DNA from: an uncultured beta proteobacterium
GTDB lineage: Bacteria; Pseudomonadota; Gammaproteobacteria; Burkholderiales; Burkholderiaceae_C
DNA length: 38,715 bases
NCBI GenBank assembly: GCA_903885585.1
Contig: CAISJH010000423.1
Coordinates: forward strand, 1 to 38,715
Direction: 5' to 3'
Position numbers and translations under genes: made by a program. Below are positions 17,001 through 25,742 of the stretch, piece by piece (position 1 is the first letter of the stretch; every line of letters begins with the position of its first letter). The notes under the pieces were generated by a model. The model saw only the letters and a list, made by a program, of their open reading frames with translations, was not told the origin of the DNA and did not search any database.

Positions 17001-17741
17001 TCAGGACCAGGCCTTGATCTGATTCACGGGCATGGAGCCCGAGCGCGACAGCTGAAGCACCAGCCCCTCAGGGCCCGCAGTGACCGCGTTGACGCGGTCG
17101 GCAGATTGGGGGTTCGCCCTGATCGCGTCGGCACCCGCACGGGCGTTCACGCGAAAGCTCAGTCCAGCAGGGTTCATGCCCTCGGGCACAGGCCACTGAA
17201 AGGTCCTGCGGCCCGACGCCTGTGCGCCGAGGTCCATCTGACCGACAACGTGACCCGCAGGCGACAGCACCTCCACGGTGACCGCATCGGCCGGACCTGC
17301 AAGCTCGAAGGCCCCCATGCCCTTGCCCGCTTCCACCGCCAGTGCATTGCCCGAGGTCCAGACCTGTCGGCCCACCATGCCAGCGCCTTGCAGGGTCTGG
17401 GCCTGGAGGAATTGCCCCGACATCTTCTGCAGGGTGGCCTCCAGCTTGTCCAGTCCTCCGCTGGGGTTGAGCGCGGCAAGCTGGGTGGACAACTTGTCGG
17501 TCATCGAAGCCACGGAGTTGTTGAGTTTCTCGATGCCCGCCACGGTGTTGATCTGCGCCATCTGCGAAGTCAACTGCGCGTTGTCCATCGGGTTCATCGG
17601 ATCCTGGTTCTTCAGCTGCGTCACCAGCAACTTGAGGAACCGGTCGCCTGACTCCTCGTTGCTGACCGCGGTGGGACTCTTGGATCCGCTGGACGCGGAC
17701 GCCAGGTCAGTGACAGAAGGGACGGCAGACAAGGCGCTCAT
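17001..17741 (-). CDS. flgD: Flagellar hook-capping protein FlgD
   Basis: This 246-residue protein forms the temporary cap under which hook subunits assemble. The N-terminal conserved block FLKLLVTQLKNQDPMNPMDN, followed by QLTSQMAQINTVAGIEKLN, is the FlgD signature. The C-terminal part (about 120-235) carries the FlgD Ig-like and Tudor-like folds, seen here as beta-strand-rich sequence such as VEVLSPAGHVVGQMDLG. It lies between flgC (70 bases away) and flgE. The product is exported by the flagellar type III system and is removed when hook growth stops. Confidence 0.94.
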   Translation of the reverse strand: MSALSAVPSVTDLASASSGSKSPTAVSNEESGDRFLKLLVTQLKNQDPMNPMDNAQLTSQMAQINTVAGIEKLNNSVASMTDKLSTQLAALNPSGGLDKLEATLQKMSGQFLQAQTLQGAGMVGRQVWTSGNALAVEAGKGMGAFELAGPADAVTVEVLSPAGHVVGQMDLGAQASGRRTFQWPVPEGMNPAGLSFRVNARAGADAIRANPQSADRVNAVTAGPEGLVLQLSRSGSMPVNQIKAWS

Positions 17742-17811
17742 GGGTGACCTCAGGGCAAGCAGATGACGTGATCAGGGCGACGCAGCCGATTCAGCAGGAG
17801 CGCACAGCGCC

Positions 17812-18234
17812 TCACTGCCCCATCTGAAGGGTCTTGAGCAACAGGCTCTTGGCGGTGTTCATGACCTCGACGTTGTTCTGGTACGAGCGAGAGGCCGAGA
17901 TCATGTTGACCATCTCCTCCACGGCACTCACGTTGCTGAAGGTCACGTAGCCCTCGGTATCGGCGGCCGGGTGCTTGGGGTCGTGCACACGGCGCCCGGG
18001 ACTTTCATCCTCACGCACGGTGCTGACCCGAACACCGGCGGAGCTCTCGGGGCCCAGCGCTCCGCCGGCGCCCATCAGCGCGGTCTGGAACACCACCTGG
18101 CGCGCCTTGTAGGCCTTGCCGTCGGGCCCAGCCACGGTGTCCGCGTTGGCCAGGTTGGAGGCCACCACGTTCAAACGCTGGCTTTGGGCGCTCACCGCGC
18201 TGCCCGCCACGTCAAAGATGCGGAACATGCTCAT
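17812..18234 (-). CDS. flgC: Flagellar proximal rod protein FlgC
   Basis: This is a 140-residue rod subunit. The N-terminus MSMFRIFDVAGSAVSAQSQRLNVVASNLANAD and the C-terminus EEMVNMISASRSYQNNVEVMNTAKSLLLKTLQMGQ are both diagnostic, with the conserved GYVTFSNVS segment between. It forms the proximal rod with FlgB and FlgF. It starts 12 bases downstream of flgB. The length is close to the normal 134-140 residues. No anomalies are visible. Confidence 0.96.
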   Translation of the reverse strand: MSMFRIFDVAGSAVSAQSQRLNVVASNLANADTVAGPDGKAYKARQVVFQTALMGAGGALGPESSAGVRVSTVREDESPGRRVHDPKHPAADTEGYVTFSNVSAVEEMVNMISASRSYQNNVEVMNTAKSLLLKTLQMGQ

Positions 18235-18246
18235 GCTTCAGCCTCC

Positions 18247-18621
18247 TCAGCCACCGCTGTGGCTCTTCATGGCGTCGAGCATGGTGCGCACGCTGCCGTT
18301 GATGAAGCGCAGGGTGGACTCGTACTTCACCGTGTTGTCGGCAAAGGCCGCGCGCTCGCGGTCCATGTCCACTGAATTGCCGTCCAGATTGGTCTGGGCG
18401 GGCGCCGCGTAGCGCAGCATGGCCCCGGCCCGACGCGAGGGATCTGCCACACCGCCACCCGAGGTCGCCTCACGCAAGGCCTTGGAGAAGTCGAAGTCGC
18501 GCGCCACGTAGCCTGGGGTGTCAGCGTTGGCAATGTTGCTGGCGATCATGCGCTGACGCTCGGCCCGCATCACGAGGGCCTCGGTCTGGAAGTTCAGCGC
18601 GTTGGTCAGTCGGTTGATCAT
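18247..18621 (-). CDS. flgB: Flagellar proximal rod protein FlgB
   Basis: This is a 124-residue rod subunit, first gene of the flgBCDEFGHIJKL operon. The start at 18621 (MINRLTNALNFQTEALVMRAERQ) has an AGAGGG site nine bases ahead; the longer open frame upstream has no FlgB character. The signature IASNIANADTPGYVARDFDF is intact. The divergent flgA gene begins at about 18757, so the 135-base gap must hold promoters for both directions. I could not find a convincing sigma-28 or sigma-54 site there, which is compatible with early, housekeeping-sigma control activated by a master regulator encoded elsewhere (inference). Confidence 0.95.
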   Translation of the reverse strand: MINRLTNALNFQTEALVMRAERQRMIASNIANADTPGYVARDFDFSKALREATSGGGVADPSRRAGAMLRYAAPAQTNLDGNSVDMDRERAAFADNTVKYESTLRFINGSVRTMLDAMKSHSGG

Positions 18622-18756
18622 GTACTGGCCCTCTTGTGTTGGGCTTGGTTGCTGTCGATTCTCGGCAGGCGACACGCCTTCCATCGCCTGAAAAGACCGG
18701 TGTTGAGGCCGCATTTCCGAGCCTGCAAACGGCCGCCCAGCCCTACATTGGCGAGC

Positions 18757-19515
18757 GTGAAGAACCCGCACTCCTCCACCAACACTGCGTCATCTGGCGC
18801 AGGCAGGCTCCACCGTCATCGGCCATGGCTCGCCGGCCTGGCCTGGCTGGTCTGCGCCAGCGCGAGCGCCCAGCCCGTCCTGGACCCGACCTGGGTGGCC
18901 CAGGCCCAACAAGCCGCCCAGGACGCCGCCCGTGCGGCCTTCGGCAACCGCGTACCGGTGCGGGTGGAAGTGGAGGCCGGCACGTTGGATCCGAGGTTGC
19001 AACTCGCGCCCTGCGCACGCGTGGAGGTCTTTCTGCCGCCGGGTCAGCGCGCCTGGGGCCGCACACGCATGGGCCTGAAGTGCGCCCAGGGCGCCGCGGC
19101 CTGGAGAGTCACCGTGCCGATGACCGTGAGGCTCTGGGCCCCCGGCCTGGTGGTGGCGGCTTCCCTGCCCGCTGGCACGGTGCTGGCACCAGGGCATCTG
19201 AAGATGGCCGAAGTGGACTGGTCCGAGCGAGACTCCCCCGTGCTGGTCAACGAACCTGCGACGCTGGGCCGCACCTTGGGGCTGACCCTCTCAGCTGGAG
19301 CCGCACTGCGCCAGGAACACCTGAGAAAGCGCCAGTGGTTCGAGTCTGGCGACACCGTGCGGCTCACGGCCGTGGGCCCCGGCTTTTCCATTCAGGGCGA
19401 GGGCGTCGCACTCAACCCGGGCGTCGAGGGTCAGAGCGTGCGCATCCGCACCGAGTCAGGCCGCACGGTGACCGGCACACCCACGGGCCTGCGTCAGGTG
19501 GAGATCACGCTGTGA
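18757..19515 (+). CDS. flgA: Flagellar P-ring assembly chaperone FlgA
   Basis: This is a periplasmic protein of about 252 residues that assists P-ring (FlgI) assembly. The chosen start is a GTG (VKNPHSSTN), giving an n-region, a hydrophobic core WLAGLAWLVCASASA and a signal peptidase site after ASA. The open frame extends upstream to 18634, but the added residues are not signal-like and would reach into the flgB leader. The C-terminal SAF-like domain includes LPAGTVLAPGHLKMAEVDW and the family block TLGLTLSAGAALRQEHLR, ending in TGLRQVEITL. It is divergent from flgB and followed by flgM. The start is the least certain part. Confidence 0.9.
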   Translation: MKNPHSSTNTASSGAGRLHRHRPWLAGLAWLVCASASAQPVLDPTWVAQAQQAAQDAARAAFGNRVPVRVEVEAGTLDPRLQLAPCARVEVFLPPGQRAWGRTRMGLKCAQGAAAWRVTVPMTVRLWAPGLVVAASLPAGTVLAPGHLKMAEVDWSERDSPVLVNEPATLGRTLGLTLSAGAALRQEHLRKRQWFESGDTVRLTAVGPGFSIQGEGVALNPGVEGQSVRIRTESGRTVTGTPTGLRQVEITL

Positions 19516-19557
19516 ACCCTGAAGACCGGTGCGCAAGGACTGTTACGCCCAAAGGGC

Positions 19558-19585
19558 TAAAGTTGGAGCTTGAAATGACCGATAC
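19558..19585 (+). promoter_or_regulatory. Sigma-28 (FliA) promoter for flgM
   Basis: TAAAGTTG (seven of eight matches to TAAAGTTT) is followed after 12 bases by ACCGATAC (six of eight matches to GCCGATAA). It lies in the 118-base gap between the flgA stop and the flgM start at 19634. The usual spacing in this alignment is 11 bases. FlgM is commonly expressed late from a FliA-dependent promoter, in addition to read-through from flgA. Confidence 0.75.
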
Positions 19586-19633
19586 AGCGACACAAGGGGT
19601 GGCGCATTTGCCCTCAGCCCTCAGGAGCACACC

Positions 19634-19924
19634 ATGAAGATCGGCCCGTTTGAACCCAAGAGTGTCCCGACGCCGGTGTCCAGCGAGCGCAAGGCCGCAT
19701 CGGCTGGACGGTCTGAGACGGCCTCCAGCAGCGCACGCGTGGAACTTTCTGCGGCCGCCACTTTGCAAGTGGATGCGAATGGCGAGGGTGCGTTCGATGC
19801 TGCCAAGGTTGAGCGCATCACCCAGGCGATCCGTGATGGCAGTTTCACCGTCAACGCCGGCGCCATCGCCGACAAGCTGATCGCCAACGCCCAGGAACTG
19901 CTCGACCGGACCCCGCGCCCATGA
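19634..19924 (+). CDS. flgM: Anti-sigma-28 factor FlgM
   Basis: This is a 96-residue, mostly polar protein, disordered in its first half (Ser/Ala-rich), with the conserved sigma-binding helices at about 55-92 (AAKVERITQAIRDGSFTVNAGAIADKLI). It binds FliA and holds back late flagellar genes until the hook is complete, when it is exported. A ribosome site AGGAG precedes the start by seven bases, and a sigma-28-like promoter lies 49 bases upstream. Its stop overlaps the flgN start (ATGA), so the two are translationally coupled. The length matches the family norm. Confidence 0.93.
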   Translation: MKIGPFEPKSVPTPVSSERKAASAGRSETASSSARVELSAAATLQVDANGEGAFDAAKVERITQAIRDGSFTVNAGAIADKLIANAQELLDRTPRP

Positions 19925-20295
19925 AGCCCAGGTCCGTCACCATCGATCTGGAAGTTCCCGTGCAGCAGGTGGAGAAGCACCTGGCAGATCTGCACGAGGC
20001 CCTGCGAGGGGGCGACCCGGCTGCGCTGGAATGTTCAGCGGCGGCGCTGCACCGTGCGCTGTCGGGCGCCGTGGAACACTTTCGAGCCGCAGCGCACCAT
20101 GGCGCCGTGCCCCCTCCCCTGCGCCAACGCCTTGCACTGGCCAGCGCACGGGTGGCCGCCCAGCGCGAAGCCCTGGCACGCGCCACCGCCTCTCTGGATC
20201 GCGCCATCGACGTGCTGCTGCCTGCGCGTGCGCCCACCTACGGCGCCACCGGCCAGGGTGCACGCCAGAGCTACAGCGGCTCCGTCATCGCCTGA
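19921..20295 (+). CDS. flgN: Flagellar export chaperone FlgN
   Basis: This is a 124-residue helical protein, of weak sequence conservation as usual for FlgN, which protects FlgK and FlgL in the cytoplasm before export. Heptad-like helices occupy about 12-50 and 65-100. Assignment rests mainly on size, helical content and position immediately after flgM with an ATGA overlap, which is the normal gene order. The C-terminal tail (about 105-124) is Gly/Ser-rich. The gene ends 66 bases before a bidirectional terminator shared with the convergent fliA. Confidence 0.85.
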   Translation: MKPRSVTIDLEVPVQQVEKHLADLHEALRGGDPAALECSAAALHRALSGAVEHFRAAAHHGAVPPPLRQRLALASARVAAQREALARATASLDRAIDVLLPARAPTYGATGQGARQSYSGSVIA

Positions 20296-20361
20296 ACAGG
20301 TTTGATCAGGCCGCCAGCCCCGCTGGCCTGCCGATCTTTCAGCACCACGCACCGCACCAAC

Positions 20362-20389
20362 AAGAAAGCCGGCTCAAGCCGGCTTTCTT
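20362..20389. terminator. Bidirectional terminator between flgN and fliA
   Basis: AAGAAAGCCGGCT is followed almost directly by its exact reverse complement AGCCGGCTTTCTT (13-bp arms; the effective loop is TCAA with an 11-12-bp stem). The outer arms give A-rich and T-rich flanks on both strands, as in intrinsic terminators that work in both directions. It lies between the convergent stops of flgN (20295) and fliA (20431). Confidence 0.85.
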
Positions 20390-20430
20390 CGTTGTGGCCA
20401 CAGTGCAGGTACCCTGCACCCGACCTCTGA

Positions 20431-21144
20431 TCACCACTCCCGCAGACGTGTGCGCAGTCGGGCGATGGCCTGACTGTGCAACTGGCACACGCGGGACTCG
20501 GTCACACCCAGCACGGCAGCAATCTCCTTGAGGTTCATGTCGTGTTCGTAGTACATGCCCATCACATACTGCTCGCGCTCGGGCAGGTTCTCGATCGCGG
20601 CCACCAGCGCTTCGCGCATCTTGCGGTCTGCCAGGCGGCCCAGCGGGTTGGCCTCCACGTCCACCATGTGGCGGTCCAGGTAGTCCTCGTCGCCGTCGTC
20701 ACCCGACATGTCTTCCAGGTACACCAGCTGGGTGCCGCGCACCTTGTTCAGCAGCTCCTGGTACTCCACGAGCTTCATGCCCATCTCGGCGGCGATCTCG
20801 GCCTCGTGCGGGGCTCGTCCGAACTTGTGCTCCAGCTTGTGCACGGCCGTCTCGATGAGGCGCTGGTTGCGGCGGTCGCCGCGGCTCATCCAGTCGCTGC
20901 TGCGAAGCTCATCCAGCATCGCCCCGCGGATGCGCTGCGTGGCGAAGGTCTCGAACTGCACGCCCTGCGCGGCGTCAAACCGTGCCAGCGCGTCACTCAA
21001 ACCCATCATCCCGACCTGGATCAGGTCGTCGATCTCCACGTTGGCGGGCAGCTTGGCAATCATCTGGTGGGCCAGACGGCGCACCAGGGGGCTGTACTGC
21101 TTGAGCATGGCCCCAGGATCGGGACGGCCTTTGGCGGTATACAT
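20431..21144 (-). CDS. fliA: RNA polymerase sigma-28 factor FliA
   Basis: This 237-residue flagellar sigma factor directs late flagellar, motor and chemotaxis gene transcription. Region 2 (about 15-90) includes DLIQVGMMGLSDALARFD and FATQRIRGAMLDELR. Region 3 follows (about 100-165). Region 4 (about 180-235) contains LPEREQYVMGMYYEHDMNLKEIA and the helix-turn-helix GVTESRVCQLHSQAIARLR. The start at 21144 (MYTAKGRPDP) has an AGGAG site nine bases upstream; the longer open frame before it is not FliA-like. It is the last gene of the flhB-flhA-flhF-flhG-like-fliA series, 19 bases after the FlhG-like gene. The FlgM antagonist is encoded convergently. Confidence 0.96.
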   Translation of the reverse strand: MYTAKGRPDPGAMLKQYSPLVRRLAHQMIAKLPANVEIDDLIQVGMMGLSDALARFDAAQGVQFETFATQRIRGAMLDELRSSDWMSRGDRRNQRLIETAVHKLEHKFGRAPHEAEIAAEMGMKLVEYQELLNKVRGTQLVYLEDMSGDDGDEDYLDRHMVDVEANPLGRLADRKMREALVAAIENLPEREQYVMGMYYEHDMNLKEIAAVLGVTESRVCQLHSQAIARLRTRLREW

Positions 21145-21163
21145 GACGTGAGCTCCTGCGCAG

Positions 21164-21952
21164 TCAGTTCCGATGAGCGGAAATCGCGGCGGCGCCGTGG
21201 GCCGCCTGCCATGAGATGTGGGGACCCGGCCCATCGAGCTCGACGTGGGCCTGCACCAGTGCCTGCAAGGAGGCGCTGGGCGCTTCCCGAGCAGGCGTGA
21301 GCGGGTCGATCCAGGCCCAGGCACGCAGCGACGCGCCGATGAACTGGTCGGCGCAGTCGGCCAAGGTCTTGCAGATGGGCTCCACGCGGGGTGAGCGGTC
21401 TGGTGCCAGCATCAGCAGGTCAAAACTCATCCAGCCCGAACGCTGCGCCAACAGCTTCATGCCGGCGTAGGCATGCTTGACGCCCTCCGGGTGGTCAGAG
21501 GCCAGCACCACGGGCCTCAAGGCACGGCCGGTGCACAGCCGCGCCAGATCGGGCGCCGACGCATGCAGCAGAAGCACCTGTGCGTCAGGCACCAGCCGCG
21601 TCAACTCGTCGAGCAGGCGGGCGGCCGAGCCGTGCGTGTCCACATACCGCCGCGGCAACCCGCGCGCAGCCAGGTACGCGATGTGCTGGGACAGGCGCTC
21701 GATGCAGGGCGCCAACTCCAAGGCCGAGGCCTCGGCCGGCGGCGGCGAGGTCTCGCCCGCATCCACCACCAGGGTCTTGCATCCCTGCATGGCCAATGCT
21801 GCGGCGAGCCGCTCCACGGCCACGCCGCTGGCCTTCACGTGCGGGTTGGACACCAGGGGCACGATGGTGCAACCGGTGCGGGCGAAAAGACGGCGCAGGC
21901 CATCGGCCTGGTCCACCGTCCAGCTGCCGGGGCTGTCGAGCAGGTCCTTCAT
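21164..21952 (-). CDS. FlhG-like (MinD/FleN family) protein lacking the P-loop
   Basis: This is a protein of about 262 residues at the place where FlhG (FleN) is normally encoded, 13 bases downstream of flhF and just before fliA. The N-terminus has an exact DQAxxLR motif (DQADGLR, residues 14-20), known in FlhG to stimulate the FlhF GTPase. The region that should hold the Walker A motif KGGxGKT reads SNPHVKASG (35-43), without the paired glycines and the Lys-Thr, while the next helix (VERLAAALAMQGCKTLVVDAG) still resembles MinD proteins. ATP binding and membrane-cycling activity are therefore doubtful. The start at 21952 was chosen because it gives MKDLLDSPG just ahead of the motif; a longer open frame begins at 22009 inside flhF. 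Confidence 0.8.
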   Translation of the reverse strand: MKDLLDSPGSWTVDQADGLRRLFARTGCTIVPLVSNPHVKASGVAVERLAAALAMQGCKTLVVDAGETSPPPAEASALELAPCIERLSQHIAYLAARGLPRRYVDTHGSAARLLDELTRLVPDAQVLLLHASAPDLARLCTGRALRPVVLASDHPEGVKHAYAGMKLLAQRSGWMSFDLLMLAPDRSPRVEPICKTLADCADQFIGASLRAWAWIDPLTPAREAPSASLQALVQAHVELDGPGPHISWQAAHGAAAISAHRN

Positions 21953-21965
21953 GGGTTGCACCGAC

Positions 21966-23631
21966 TCAGAACACGCGGGTTGGGGTCTCGACGGTCTGTG
22001 AACCCGCAAAGACCAGGTTCACGTCGGAGGAGTCCATGCGCCAGGCCGAGGAGCCGGCCGCGCGCAGCGCACGCTGCACCAGCGTGGCAGACGACAGGCG
22101 GTGCCAGTCTTCCGGCACCCGCTGGCCGTTGGCCACGGCCACCACCTTCAGCCGGTGGCGGATCATGGCGTCCAGCGCCGGGCCCAGCTTGACGGCCTCG
22201 TCCACCTTGGTCAGCACCACACCCTTGCACGCGGCCGTGCGATAGGCGTTCACCACGTCTTCGATCGTCTCTCCTTGGGCGGAGGCGTTGACCACCAGCA
22301 TCCGCTGGATGGACGGGTGGGACAACATCTCCATCAGCTCGGCCGTGCGCGCATCGCGCTGGGCGATGCCAGCGGTGTCGATGAGCACCATCTTCTTGCC
22401 CGACAACAGATCCAGCAGGTCGTCCAGCGAGGCGCGGTCGTGCGCCGTGTGCACCGGCACGCCCAGGATGCGTCCATAGGCCCGCAACTGCTCCTGCGCG
22501 CCCATGCGGTAGGCGTCCAGCGTGATCAAGCCCAGGTTGGCGGCGCCGTGCTTGGAGGCAAAGGCGGCCGCCAGCTTGGCCGTGCTGGTGGTCTTGCCCA
22601 CCCCCGTGGAGCCCACCAGGGCCCACACGCCACCCTGATCCTCCAGCGCAGCCTCTCGCTCGGCCGTCTGCAGGTTGCGCTGCAGCACCGAGGCGGCCCA
22701 GGCGGCCTCGTCGCCTTCTGCCGGCAAGCTGGCCACCAACTTGCGGGTCAGCGCCGGAGAGAAGCCGCTGTCCAGCAACTTCTGGGACAACAGCGCCTGC
22801 CGGGGCTGGCGCTGCAGTTTTTCCATGAAAGCCAGGGTGCCGAAGCGCTCCTCGATGAGGCCCTTCATGGAGCGCAGCTCATTGACCATCTCAGCGCGCT
22901 CGCGCGCCAAGGCCGCGGCGGCCAGGGGGGTCGGCAGCAGCCGCAGGCATCACCAAGGGGGCCGCTGCAGATGCAGATCCAGACGCAGGGCTCGGCCTCG
23001 CCTTTGACGAGCCGGCTGCGGACGCTCGGTCCTGCCGGCCTTCCTGCTGTGGCGAGGTCCGCAGCTCGCTCATCGGCCGCGCGGCTGATGGAGCGGTCGC
23101 GGCAGGCGCAGCCGCCTTCGCAGCGCTTGCAGCCTGGGCTTCAAGTTCCGCCTTGCGACGGCGCAGCATCCGCTCGCGCACATAGTCCTGGAAAGACAGC
23201 GTGCTCATGGACAGCTGCTGAACGTCGTCGTTCACCTCGTCGCCCAGCTCCCTGGACTGCCGTGAAGATGACGACGATGGGGATGGCCCATCAAAGGAAG
23301 GCTCCAGGCGCTCACGCAGCGCTGAGGACGCACGACCCAGGGCCTCATCCTGCGCCGCAGCCCGGGCAGCCAGCCGCGAAGGTGCGCCCGCCTCGGCCGC
23401 AGGACGGCCGGGCGCAGCCCAAGGCGCGTCGCCCGCCGGCGCAGCGCTGGGCCTGGGCGCCGCCACGGCCACCCGCTCAAACTGCTGCACGGACTCCGGC
23501 GCCATGGCCAGCACCTCCACCCCTTCCGGGCAGGGACGGGTGGACAAGACGATGGCGTCTTGCCCAAACACCTGGCGGACCTGCTTGAGGGCGTCGCGAG
23601 ACTTGCGGGCGGTGAAGCGCTTGACGTTCAT
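21966..23631 (-). pseudogene. flhF: flhF, polar flagellum GTPase, broken by a one-base frameshift
   Basis: FlhF is an SRP-type GTPase that sets the place of polar flagella. The first frame (23631 down to a stop at 22891) encodes the B domain (MNVKRFTARKSRDALKQVR) and the Ala/Pro-rich linker, 246 residues. The second frame (from about 22910 to 21966) encodes the NG domain, with the P-loop GSTGVGKTT, LDAYRMGAQEQLRAY and the LIDTAGIAQRD region. The two frames overlap by 20 bases. Removing one C from the six-C run (plus-strand G run 22925-22930) joins them as ...AAADPLAAAALARERAEM... into one protein of about 554 residues, the expected size. So this is a sequencing error, a real mutation or a slippery tract. 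The start overlaps the flhA stop as ATGA. Confidence 0.85.
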
Positions 23632-25742
23632 GCCGGGGCTCCGATGATGGATGCAATGCGAATGGAATGGGTCTCAGGAATCTCGCTGTGCGAGATCACG
23701 CGAAGTCGGGGTGCCACGCGGCGCAGCAGGCGGGCCATGGCAGCGCGGATGGGGTCGGGCACCAGCAGGCAGGCGGGCAGGCCCAGGTCCTCCTGGCGGC
23801 GTGAGGTCTCGGCGGCGCTGCGGGTGAGCGTGTCGGCCACGCCGGGGTCCAGCGCGGCCCCATGGGGCGAAGTCAGGGCCTGAGTGACCAGACGCTCGAG
23901 CTCGGGCTCCAGGGCGATGACTTCCAGCTCCTTCACCGGGCCGTAGATCTGCTGCACGATGGCCGGGGCCAGTTGCACCCGCACGCGCTGGGCCAACTCG
24001 GCCGGGTCGGTCACGTTGGCGGCGTGCTCGGACAGAGACTCCACGATGGAGCGCATGTCGCGGATGTGCACGCCCTCTTCCAGCAGAAGCTGCAACACCT
24101 TCTGCAGGGTCGTGACGCTGACCATCTTCGGGATCACGTCTTCGATGAGGTTGGGTGCAAGCTTTTTCACGTGGTCGACCAGGGCCTGGGTCTCGGTTCG
24201 GCCCAGCAATCGGGCCGCATTCACTTGCATCAAGTGTGAGAGGTGTGTGGCCACCACGGTCGCGCAATCAACCACGGTAAAACCTGCCATCTGTGCGTTC
24301 TCGCGGTTGCGTTCCTCGATCCACACCGCGGGCAGGCCAAAGGCCGGGTCGGTGGTCCTGGTGCCGGGCAACTGCTGCGTGGCACCGCCGGGGTTGATGG
24401 CCATCAGCATGCCGGGGTAGGCCTCGCCCTCGCCCACCACCGCGCCGCGCAGCGTCACGCGGTACATGCCGGGCTTGAGGTCGACCAGGTTGTCGCGGAT
24501 GTGCACCGCCGGAGGCAGAAAGCCCACGTCCTGCGCGAACTTCTTGCGCACGCCCTTGATGCGGCCCAGCAGCTCGCCGTTGCGCGCCTTGTCCACCAGG
24601 GCGATCAAGCGGTAGCCCACCTCCAGGCCCAGGGCGTCCACGGGTGCCAGGTCGTCCCAGGTGGCCTCGGTGCTGGCGCTGGGAATGTCGCTGGCGTCGC
24701 CCGTGCGCGCCGGCTCATCGGGCTTGCGCTGGCGCCGGTACGCCATCCAGGCCATGGCGCCCAAGACCGAGGCGATCAACAGGAACACGAAGTGCGGCAT
24801 GCCAGGCACCAGGCCCAAGGCCCCCACGATGCCCGCGGTGACACCGATGGCACGCGGCGAGTCAAAGACCTGGCTGCGGATCTGCGTGCCCACGTCCTCT
24901 TCCTTGCCGACGCGAGACACAACCATGGCCGCAGACACGGAGATCAGCAGTGCGGGGATCTGTGCCACCAGCGCATCACCCACCGCCAGCAGGATGTAGC
25001 TTCGAGCGGCCTCACCGGCTGAAAGATCGTGCTGCAGCATGCCGATCAGGAAGCCGCCCACCACGCTGATGAACAGGATCAGCAAGCCGGCCACGGCATC
25101 GCCGCGAACGTACTTGCTGGCGCCGTCCATGGAGCCGAAGAATTCCGCCTCGTCACCCACCTCGGCGCGGCGGCGCTTGGCTTCCTTCTCGTCGATCATG
25201 CCGGCGTTCAGGTCGGCGTCGATGGCCATCTGTTTGCCCGGCATGGCGTCCAGCGTGAAGCGCGCACCCACCTCGGCGATCCGCTCGGCCCCCTTGGTCA
25301 CCACGATGAAGTTGATGACCACGAGGATGGCAAACACCAGCAGACCGACGATGAAGTTGCCGCCGATCAGGAAGTGCCCGAAGGACTCGATCACCTGCCC
25401 AGCCGCCCCGGGCCCGGTGTGCCCTTCCATCAGCACCACGCGGGTGGACGCCACGTTCAAGCTCAGGCGCATGAGGGTGGTGACCAGCAGCACGGCCGGC
25501 AAGGCCGCAAAGTCCAGCGGCCGCTTCATGGTGGAGGCCACCATCATCACCATCAACGACAGCGCGATGTTGAAGGTGAACAGCAGGTCCAGCACCAAAG
25601 GCGGCAGCGGCAGCACCATCATCGCGAGGATCATCACGATGAAGATGGGCGCGGTCAGCGCCTTCAGGAGGCCAGCGTCCGGGCCCAGCAGTCCCTGTGC
25701 CTTGGCCAGCCAGGGGTTGGCTGCGAGTCGAGCGGTGTTCAT
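23628..25742 (-). CDS. flhA: Flagellar type III export gate protein FlhA
   Basis: This is a 704-residue inner-membrane protein that forms the ring of the export gate. Residues about 25-330 contain about eight membrane helices and the family signature in the cytoplasmic loop (GARFTLDAMPGKQMAIDADL, then a KRRRAEVGDEAEFFGSMDGA stretch). The C-terminal cytoplasmic domain (about 360-704) docks chaperone-substrate complexes. The start begins within the last codons of flhB (ATGA overlap), and its stop overlaps flhF in the same way, so flhB, flhA and flhF are translationally coupled. Length and motifs are normal. Confidence 0.97.
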   Translation of the reverse strand: MNTARLAANPWLAKAQGLLGPDAGLLKALTAPIFIVMILAMMVLPLPPLVLDLLFTFNIALSLMVMMVASTMKRPLDFAALPAVLLVTTLMRLSLNVASTRVVLMEGHTGPGAAGQVIESFGHFLIGGNFIVGLLVFAILVVINFIVVTKGAERIAEVGARFTLDAMPGKQMAIDADLNAGMIDEKEAKRRRAEVGDEAEFFGSMDGASKYVRGDAVAGLLILFISVVGGFLIGMLQHDLSAGEAARSYILLAVGDALVAQIPALLISVSAAMVVSRVGKEEDVGTQIRSQVFDSPRAIGVTAGIVGALGLVPGMPHFVFLLIASVLGAMAWMAYRRQRKPDEPARTGDASDIPSASTEATWDDLAPVDALGLEVGYRLIALVDKARNGELLGRIKGVRKKFAQDVGFLPPAVHIRDNLVDLKPGMYRVTLRGAVVGEGEAYPGMLMAINPGGATQQLPGTRTTDPAFGLPAVWIEERNRENAQMAGFTVVDCATVVATHLSHLMQVNAARLLGRTETQALVDHVKKLAPNLIEDVIPKMVSVTTLQKVLQLLLEEGVHIRDMRSIVESLSEHAANVTDPAELAQRVRVQLAPAIVQQIYGPVKELEVIALEPELERLVTQALTSPHGAALDPGVADTLTRSAAETSRRQEDLGLPACLLVPDPIRAAMARLLRRVAPRLRVISHSEIPETHSIRIASIIGAPA

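Noticed and set aside
18659-18666. TTCTCGGC upstream of flgB (GCCGAGAA on the minus strand), seven of eight matches to a sigma-28 -10
   Set aside because: The -35 region 11-12 bases away does not match TAAAGTTT, and flgB is an early gene that should not depend on FliA.
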